From contig NW_017804032.1 in NCBI RefSeq assembly GCF_001625305.1, positions 852,017 through 916,016 of the forward strand: a stretch of DNA of 64,000 bases, read 5' to 3'. Below the pieces are notes generated by a model. That model searched no databases. It saw nothing but the letters and a program-made list of their open reading frames with translations, and had not been told where the DNA came from. The stretch comes from Branchiostoma belcheri (taxonomy: Eukaryota; Chordata; Leptocardii; Amphioxiformes; Branchiostomatidae). Position numbers and translations under genes: made by a program. Shown piece by piece: positions 56,690-64,000 of the stretch (the stretch's first letter is position 1; each line of letters opens with the position of its first letter).

Positions 56690-58541
56690 CTAGTCGTCCT
56701 GACGCGGGCGAATGTCCTTCTTGGCCTTCTTTGCTGTGTGTGAGGAGGTATCTTCAGACGGCCTTTCCGCCGAGGCTTCCCATGATACACCAGTGGGCAC
56801 TGCATCATCATCTTCCTCATCATCATCATCGTCGTACCACTGCAGATGTTGGAGCGCCATAGCGGCAGGCTGAGGCTGATCTTTGTGAGCGCCGCCTTCT
56901 GCTGACTGCCTCACGGGTCGAGACGCCTTCCTCTTCTGACCCACTCTGTACTCTGGCATGGTGTACGTCCCGCCCATCCAGCGAGCCGCGCTGTCCGGTT
57001 TGTTCCCGTTGTCCGGCGGGACGGTGGCTGTTCCCGCTTCTGTCGTCCCCCCCAGGTCTGCGGTGCGGTTCCATCTGGGCTGGAAGGTGGGTCTGAAGTA
57101 GGCGGTGTCGGCGGTGTTACCCACCGAGGGTCTGACCTCAGCCTTGGGGAGAGCTGCACTACCAGAGGTCTTGGGGAGGGGAACGCTCTGCATCGGACGC
57201 TTGGACAGGGAGGAGTGGACGCTGAGCGGCGGGTTTATCAACATCATTGGTGGAGGTGGGGGGAGGGTGTGTCGACCAACTCTCCCTTCAGGATCCCATG
57301 ATCTACTGGACGACTTCGGAGGATACTGTTTGGCAGTTCCTTTCTTCTCTTCCTTCTTCTCCTCCCCTTCTTTCTTCCTTTCCCCATCATCTTTCTCCTC
57401 CTCCTCATCTTCTTCTTCCTCTTCTTCTTCTTCTTCCTCGTCTTTTGAGTCGGAGTCGTCAAAGATGTTGCGAGGCTGCTCGTCGTTGCGCCGTCTGCGG
57501 AGTTCCGCCAGGAAGTCCAGCGCTGCAGACCTGTTACTCTGGTCATTCAGATCTTCTTCTTCTGCAAGTTAAGAAGTTGCAGAGAAGACACAGTTAATAA
57601 GGAGAATTTTCAATGGTGAAAGATTCTTTTCTAGAATTATATCCTTATACATGTAATCTGTAAATAAATTTCATCCAGTTGGTGAACGATTGAATAGCAA
57701 AGTTATTTATACTCTCTGGCCTTTATATAGTGTTTCATGTTCTAGTAGAGTACAGGCTAGGTGTTTGTTCACTTTTTGACTCATGCCATTTATTGTTTTT
57801 GCCCCATCACCTTTTATCAAAATCTAGGTCCACTGAAGCTTTTGGAAGAGTAAGTTGTAAAATGTACTGTAGACTAAGTTGTCTACATAAATCAAGAACA
57901 ATGTCATTAGAAATATGGATTATCAATACTGTAAAATATGAGCTACCACATTTGTACTTTAGAACTTACATGTACTTGGCATACAGCCACATTGTCACAG
58001 ATGAAATGCATTAACATATTTTTTAGTCAATAAAGGCTTTCGTGGCCAAGTTCATAAAACCATTACTCATTTCTAGAATATACATTGTACCAAACTCCCT
58101 TAAAATCAAATGAATAAAAATCTCATACACAAAGGATTTTTTTTGGTCATTTAGAAACTATATCAGAATTATCATTATATCCTATCTGTTGGCAAGATAT
58201 AGGAACTTTAAAAAAATTGTATTTAAAGTTAAACTAATGTAAGATATGCACATGAATCATGTTGAACTCAGTCGTCATACCTATGATAGCCTAATAAAAA
58301 CAGGGTCACCCTGAAGGCTGTATCGTGTCCACCTGTTGGGATTGACCACATAGTCGGGGACCGGCGGCCGTTGCCAGGGGTTACCGCCGCGGGTGTCCCG
58401 TGGTTCCTGGGGACGAGCCCCGGGGTTCAGCTGCTCCAGGTTGCCGAAGGCTGATGCCATGCGGCGCTGGAAGTCGGGGTTCCCGGGGTTGTGGATGGAG
58501 TACCCCTCCCGCTCCTTCTCTTCATCCTGCTTCCCTGACAT
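56690..58541 (-). CDS. TSSC4: TSSC4, U5 snRNP assembly factor (two coding exons)
   Basis: In vertebrates TSSC4 is a nuclear chaperone needed for U5 and tri-snRNP maturation. Coding exons are 58541-58310 and 57561-56690 (G then GT donor, TTGCAG acceptor), in phase, 367 aa (human 329). Recognition rests on FQRRMASAFGNLEQL (residues 24-38), matching the human FHLRGMSSTFSQR region, and above all PPVPDYVVNPNRWTRYSL (59-76), near identical to the human PPVPDYVAHPERWTKYSL. After the junction come EEEDLNDQSNRSAALDFLAE, aligning to human [20 protein letters not shown], and a long acidic stretch at about 112-145. The rest is proline- and lysine-rich and looks disordered. The ATG is preceded by TTTTCCACAG, so a 5' UTR intron is likely, with the first exon near 59.4 kb. 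Confidence 0.93.
57562..58309. other. TSSC4 intron
   Basis: AT-rich intron between the two coding exons. No exon or nested gene is seen; a 94-codon plus-strand frame (57730-58014) has no recognisable domain. Confidence 0.6.
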
Positions 58542-59084
58542 CTTGGATCTGTGGAAAAGTTCTTTACGTTACCTCCTTGACTATCCTTTTCTTTACTTTT
58601 GTTTATATGTACCAGATCACAATTGGCATCAACATATGTGCAACCTGCCGATGATCCCACGCTGTGGGGCTTAGCAATAGTGAAGATGATCTTGAGCTAA
58701 TCTCCTACTGGTCGTGACAGAGAAGACATACAATACATACAGTAGTCACCAGTTCATTGTACATGTACCAGGGAAATTTCCCTACTAGCTGGCTCTTTTT
58801 GACAGGAATAATGAACAGTGGACCGCAGCTTAATGTCCCGTACTAATATAACATTTTCATTGAACAACAAAAAAATATATAACATTTTCATTGAACAACA
58901 CAAAGCTGCTTTTCACCACCCCTTCTAACCATGTTGTAATGCTCATTGCCGTTTATGAATATGCATGAAAGTAAAGACAGTATGACATAATGGCGCACAC
59001 ACGTAATATTAATATTGATTGTGCGCTACGTACACTGTATATAATTATAATTGCATACACATATCCAAGGTGCCACAGTGCACG

Positions 59085-59370
59085 GGCAGGTCGTTGATCG
59101 GTCTGACTTGGGGGTGAAATGGGTCGTTGGTCGTGTTGAATGGATAGGCTGAAATCGGTAGTGTTTTGGTCGTACATTTTGCCCATTGCTTTTTGGTGGA
59201 CGTAAACTGGACTGGTATTAGTCGTATATAGTTAATATCCAGACCAGTTCACGACCATATCCATCGCGACGACTAATTCACGACTGAGTAACGACTAAAA
59301 AGTCTGAATACGGTCGTTTCATTTCCACCACTCAAAAACGACTATAGTTGTCGTGACAACAAGTAACGTT
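59085..59370. repeat. GTCGT-rich imperfect palindromic element
   Basis: The left half is rich in GTCGTT and GGTCGT, the right half in ACGAC. An inner pair, ACTGGACTGGTATTA (about 59206) and TAATATCCAGACCAGT (about 59234), is inverted. Boundaries are uncertain. It looks like a MITE inserted between the TSSC4 coding region and its probable promoter. Confidence 0.5.
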
Positions 59371-59399
59371 GCCAGGACTACAGCAACAACAATAACACT

Positions 59400-59640
59400 C
59401 GGTCGCCATCTTTACCCCGGTGAGTACTGGGATTGCGACGCATGTCACCGTGGTGACGGTTTCCTTGGCTGCGAAAATGATTGACAGCTAAGCGCACCAC
59501 GTGCATCAGGCTTCGTATCAACTCCGGGAGTGACGCATCGTCACCGTGGTGACGGCTTACGTATCTACCGGAATGATTGACATGTCATGGCGTCACGTGA
59601 TTGGCGGCTCGGAGGCCGCGGTTTTTGCCGTGGTGAGGAC
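59400..59640 (-). promoter_or_regulatory. probable TSSC4 promoter with duplicated X-box-like sites
   Basis: A GC-rich island. GTCACCGTGGTGAC occurs twice (59444-59457 and 59540-59553), in a direct repeat of about 50 bp that ends with AATGATTGACA each time. GGTCGCCATCTTTACC (59401-59416) contains a YY1-type AAGATGGCGACC on the minus strand, a motif often just after the start of housekeeping genes. CACGTG occurs at about 59499 and again at about 59595, the latter next to an inverted CCAAT box. The link to TSSC4 is inferred from position, orientation and the 5' UTR acceptor. Confidence 0.55.
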
Positions 59641-60288
59641 CCACATCGGACCAAATAATGCGTTCGCGTTTGTTCCTGTTTCAACTATGTTTACAGCTAT
59701 ATCGTAGTATATGTGTAATATTTCTATGTCATGAAACCCCACTTCATTGTGCTTTTTTGGATGTCAGAACTAGTCGGAGCGGCCACAAGTCATAAACAAA
59801 AATTAAAACCAAGGACTGCGTTAGTACCGTCGGTATCCACAAATCCTTTAATAGGATACTGCTAAAAGAAACAGACTTTAAGAAAAATGTCAAGTAAACA
59901 CGTTCTCCTTCAAACTACCATAAATTTTAGCATCTAACATAGAGAGAGTAACGTTGACATTTTCCAATATGACTAATGTCTTCAGTTTTAAAAAAAATAA
60001 TAATAACACATGACAAAACATAGCGCAAAACGTAACATACAATTAACATAATGACATACATAACAGAACGATACAAATGACGGAGTTATTCACATAAACA
60101 TCATGACATACATAATACATGAAGACGAAATTGACATACATAATACACCAAGACAGACATTGTACAAGAAACATATAAAGTTATTAACATATAAACATCA
60201 TAATAGACGCAATACAAGAAACAATAACACTGTTAGTAACATCAACACATGCATAACACAATGATACAATACATAACATGTCATAACG

Positions 60289-60372
60289 ACCCAAGCAAGG
60301 ATCGAACTCGCGCCCAGCTCGCTAGCAATGGTTCGCAGTGCAGCGCGGTTACCGACTGAGCTAAGTCGGTAA
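60289..60372 (-). mobile_element. tRNA-like element (SINE head or tRNA pseudogene)
   Basis: On the minus strand it has a perfect A box (TAGCTCAGTCGG) and a B box (AGTTCGATCC). A 7-bp acceptor-like stem (CGACTTA with TGGGTCG) and a T-arm (GCGAG with CTTGC) can form. The D-stem has a mismatch and no proper anticodon arm could be folded; the length is about 82 nt. The A-box end overlaps a perfect inverted repeat, GTTACCGACT with AGTCGGTAAC. A functional tRNA is unlikely. Confidence 0.65.
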
Positions 60373-62005
60373 CGATGACAGCGGCGTCTTTTTACCTATT
60401 ATTGAAGTAATGGTGACTGACAAACAACGACGAGTAGACGTAGCATATTTGTATCGCTTTCAAGTTTGCATGCTTGTGATCAATATAGATGGGTTTCATG
60501 TATTTATTGAAATATGTGAAAGTTTTTAAACCTAAGTACTGCCGCGGTCGTTTAACAGTCGTGTATTGTATTTGGGTCAACGCGAGGGTCAGAGAGGTCA
60601 TAGTGCGGTACATCCTGATTACCTAAATGATTAAAAAGTACGTTAGTCAGATGAGTAACTTCTTTAAATTGTACTTTCCCTGCATATTACTAATAAAGAG
60701 GCGTGTGCATATGTCTGATATTGTTACAATTTATATAATTAAAGTAAACGTGCGATGTTAAACGATATATGGCTCATTGCAGTGAAATATAAAATATGCT
60801 GTCGCCAATTTTTACGGTTTGATAGAAGCATTATGATGGCATAGATAAGCATATAAGATATCATGACCTGTCAAAGTAGAAACCATGTAGTTCTAAGGGT
60901 GATTGGTAGTTTATTAAAACCACCTAGTCCTGTTCACCTCGCCCTAGTCTTGAATTAGACGTCAGATGGCACGTGTCATTATTCACGTCCGCTATTTATT
61001 TCTGTCACCAAACTCTGTAACATACGTTTACTTACCGTTCTTCCATATGGTCATGTTGATGTGTCTTTAAGTACTTAGTCAAGGATAAATATCAAGAATT
61101 ATATTTTGGATGAAAATGTATCCACCTAACAGTACGTTGCTTCATCACGAAACATCTAACTGTTTTGTGAGTAGCTATTACCTTGTGTATGGCATAAGAA
61201 CAGCTTGTTTCAAGTTGGTTGGTACATTTTGTGGTGGTGCCTATATTTACCAATATGTAATATGTAACATTGATGCGATTTTATGTGCAGCAAATAAAAA
61301 CAAAAACACTGTTAACATTAAAACATTTTGTTTATCATTATATTAACATGAATTTTTATTAGACATGTTGTTTGTTATTATACCAACATGACTTTATTAT
61401 TTTGCTACAAAATGCGCATGCGATCTCCAATAGGGCTACAGAGAAGCTAGTAGAATGTTTGGAAGTTCAGAGTAAAAGTTCAGAGTGACATTGGTCATGA
61501 ATAATATTGTGTGTAGAAACCGCCTCAAATGCTTTTTCTTTAGGTGATAGTGTGGTTACATATTGTTACATTCATTCTGTGAAAAGGAAGACTGTGACAT
61601 TTGTATCACTTTTGTCGACAACATTGATCTTACATTACCACCTTTCTAACTACCACCTTTCAGGGATAACTATCCAGTATGAAAAGAAAAGCTCAGAGCT
61701 GTGTGAAGCACTTACTTAATACGCAAACGTCTGACAAATGGCTGAGTGGAAGATCATTCTAGTATTACCCAAAGCTACACATGGAACGTGAAATGTGATC
61801 CACTTTAAAAAAAAAACAGACTAAAAGGAGCCAAATATTTTTTTTTTGCGTTGTAATTGTGAATATTTTTTTTCTTTTTCTTTTTTCCATTTTTTATTCT
61901 TTCACATTAAAAGATACAGAGATTGAACCATCCAGATAATAATACAATAATAACGGAAAATGATACAGAAACATAGAAATAATAATAATCAATTATTTCT
62001 GTCTG

Positions 62006-62225
62006 TTTGATTATAATAATAATGATATCAACTCATTTCAAACATAAAAATAATAATGAAATTACTATTACTGTATCTGTAGAAACATTTGATTATAACC
62101 ATAATAATATCAAGTCAATTCAAAATAGAAATAATAATGATCAAATAAATATTAACGTATTTATAGAAACATTTGATTGTAACCATAACAATAATATCTA
62201 TTCATTTCAAACGACAAATAAGTAT
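62006..62225. repeat. AT-rich tandem repeat, about 82-bp unit
   Basis: Three units, each with ACATTTGATTATAACCATAA or a close variant, at about 62006, 62089 and 62171, followed by CATTTCAAAC-type sequence. The open frames across it are low-complexity and not coding. Confidence 0.75.
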
Positions 62226-62899
62226 CATAAGTGAACATAACATTAGCTGCATAAAGAGCCCCACTTATCGCAGTGCTTCTCCAGTTTACCTTTCTTTAAA
62301 TTAAGGCTATGGAATATTCTACATTATGAAAGAAATTGATATAGCGAAGAAAGGAATCAAAGTTTAAAGAACTAGTTTTTCTACATCTAAATATATAAAT
62401 TTTGGCAAGTAGGGTTATAAGATTTTCAATCCTGATTTTGGTAGAAAGCAAATACTTTAGATTATCCAAATAGTGGAATTATTTCACTGGGACAAATTTT
62501 TGTAGCTCATTGGCATCCCCAAATTTACATCCGTCATCCTATGCCAAACGTTAACTTATTTTCAGCGACAAGCAAAGAAAATTCAAACTTGTAACGCTCA
62601 TTTCATAGACACCAGGTATGTCTACATCTTATTACTGTAAAGTCAAAAAGCTATTTGCTTTGACACCATCAATAGCGCAATGACAGCGTAAAAACTAAGA
62701 TTAAGGAGAATGTGCAAAAATGGCATACTTTAATAACAGCCACATTGCTACAAATATATAATGCAAACATTGGTGCTAACTATTTTATAATTTATAAACA
62801 ACCCAAAGGCATAGATATGGCAAAATTCGAGGTAGAATCTTTCCTTTTTACATATTACACTCCCAAAAAGATAGTCAATATTTCAGACATTCGCTATAA

Positions 62900-63169
62900 A
62901 AAATAGATGCTAAGGTCGAGGACGACATCACCTGGCACAATCATCAGGTGCCTGCAGACTTGACGGATCTCTTCGAAGACTACATCCAAATCGATGACTT
63001 CGAGAGGGCTTACAGCAGACGGCAACGTCAGGGCGAACGCGAGAACGACTATGACCACATAGTGATTGGAGATACCAGTTCTCACATGCGCTTTAGCGAC
63101 GTGGCTCAGCGCCTGGGTGCGGACCGAGCTGGCTCCTTCCAGATGCTGTTGGTGACTGTCAGCATGTAG
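62900..63169 (+). other. orphan GC-rich open frame (possible exon or gene fragment)
   Basis: An open frame of 89 residues without an ATG at its beginning, entered from a stop at 62897. Base composition (about 53% GC) differs sharply from the AT-rich sequence on both sides. The translation (VEDDITWHNHQVPADLTDLF, DDFERAYSRRQRQGEREN, RFSDVAQRLGADRAGSFQML) is balanced and charged like real protein. I do not recognise the family. It has no obvious splice signals in phase and no start. It could be a pseudogene fragment, a captured exon or part of an unknown mobile element. Confidence 0.35.
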
Positions 63170-63337
63170 TCTTGGATGTGGATGACACTGAACTCCTAGC
63201 AGATTTTTACAGGTTGGTGATCCTTAAACATATGCAATGCAATAAGTAGATTTTTGCATGACTTTGTATGACCAAAAGCTCTATGGGCACATTGGATTGA
63301 ATTCTCGGAACGATGTAATATACTAGTAGTATACTTT

Positions 63338-64000
63338 TTTAGTTCAGGTAAGCGGAATTATTCCAGGAAGATCATCACAACGATAAAAACGCAGAATGGA
63401 GAAAGCATTGAACATCATCATCAAATATTAAAGGAATTGAAACATTTCTACTCATCCTTATACTCCTTTAATATAACACCTGAACCTCCAGTTCCTAGTA
63501 ACTGTGATACTTTCGTTCAGAATCATGACAACATACATTTATCTTTACAACAGAAGATGTGATGTACGGATACTTTGAAAAGTCCTTGCACACAAAAGAA
63601 AAAATGCATTAAGGGCCAAATAAGTAAAGACCAAACAGGGTTTTTAAGAAATAGATTAATGGGAGAAAATATTCTAGAAATACTGTTTGATTTTTGTAGC
63701 AGATTTCGAAAATACATTCGATAAATAAAGATGTGATTTTATGTATAAGTTGTTAGAATTTTGTTGGTTTTGGAGAATCTTTTATTAAATGAGTAGCTTT
63801 AGGCATGCTTTACAATGACATATCGGCTAAGATAATAAATAAAGGATTTATTTCTTTCCTTCCAACTCTACCGCTGCGTTCGTCAAGGATATCCGCTATC
63901 ACCGTATTTGTTTATTTCATGCGTGGAAATACTTGCACAAAAAGTTACATACAACCCAAGCATAAATGGACTAACTGTGCACGTAATTGAAACAAAGATA
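63338..64000 (+). mobile_element. degenerate LINE reverse-transcriptase fragment, L1/Tx1-like, runs off the window
   Basis: Broken frames show reverse-transcriptase landmarks in order. KTQNGESIEHHHQILKELKH then FYSSLYS (about 63388-63468) resembles the region before the RT domain. GQISKDQTGFLRNRLMGEN (about 63615-63675) matches the GFxxxRxxxEN motif. VADFENTFDK is a decayed DFEKAFD motif (catalytic Asp region), and LYNDISAKIINKGF (about 63807-63848) follows. The segment between the first two blocks is deleted and several stops and frameshifts are present. It is a dead element. Confidence 0.8.

Larger units (their letters stand above)
59641..62899. other. AT-rich intergenic stretch
   Basis: No gene recognised. 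It has an ACATAC-rich tract at 60020-60260, a tRNA-like element at 60289-60372, poly-T tracts near 61840-61890 and a three-unit AT-rich repeat at about 62006-62225. Confidence 0.5.

Noticed and set aside
57244..57546. 100-codon K/R-rich minus-strand frame
   Set aside because: It is a wrong-frame reading of TSSC4 exon 2; the in-phase splice gives the conserved QSNRSAALDFLAE continuation.
57105..57572. 155-codon serine-rich plus-strand frame
   Set aside because: It is antisense to the TSSC4 acidic coding region; the poly-Ser tract is the complement of Glu/Asp codons.
60289..60372. Functional tRNA gene
   Set aside because: Anticodon arm cannot be formed, the D-stem has a mismatch and the length is wrong; a SINE head or pseudogene fits better.

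Overview
This 64 kb window looks like nuclear DNA of a lancelet (amphioxus, genus Branchiostoma) or a close deuterostome relative. The reasons are compact multi-exon genes with GT-AG introns, proteins close in length and motif order to their human counterparts, and gene introns and spacers packed with small dispersed repeats, foldback elements, tRNA-derived SINEs and minisatellites. The species is inferred; the gene identities rest on translated exons that join in phase. There is no prokaryotic organisation, CRISPR array or rRNA.

Layout. 1-19,461 has no recognisable gene. It holds tandem repeats (240-565, 3480-4540, 7427-7575, 9216-9470, 14400-14925) and dispersed elements. 19,462-20,246 (+) carries the last two coding exons of a GPI-anchored Ly6/uPAR three-finger protein; its signal-peptide exon was not found. 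23,279-38,767 (-) is a complete 20-coding-exon INTS6 gene (Integrator subunit 6, 908 aa). 38,768-45,511 is spacer with repeats. 45,512-49,806 (-) is RPP38 (RNase P/MRP subunit p38, five coding exons, 332 aa), with an intronless UXT prefoldin-like gene (48,668-49,153, same strand) inside its second intron. 50,158-54,407 (+) is RNASEH2B (RNase H2 subunit B, 11 exons, 314 aa), head-to-head with RPP38 across 351 bp. 56,690-58,541 (-) is TSSC4 (two coding exons, 367 aa), convergent with RNASEH2B. From 59.6 kb to the end the sequence is AT-rich, with a tRNA-like element, an orphan open frame and a degenerate LINE reverse transcriptase.

How the genes relate. Five neighbouring genes serve RNA processing or the assembly of RNA machines: INTS6 (snRNA 3' processing and transcription attenuation), RPP38 (tRNA/rRNA processing), UXT (URI/R2TP-type prefoldin chaperone), RNASEH2B (RNA:DNA hybrid removal) and TSSC4 (U5 snRNP biogenesis). 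INTS6 and RNASEH2B are also near neighbours on human 13q14.3, so part of this linkage is probably ancestral.

Most notable observations: (i) a 40-bp tandem array in INTS6 intron 5 in which each unit is a copy of the 3' end of exon 5 plus its 5' splice site, giving a row of decoy donors; (ii) UXT nested without introns in RPP38; (iii) the shared RPP38/RNASEH2B promoter with E2F-like sites; (iv) several dispersed elements with clear termini, including a Harbinger-like element with a TTA duplication, a 125-bp hairpin with a 9-bp duplication, a seven-copy family in and around these genes, and a family carrying RFX X-box-like palindromes.
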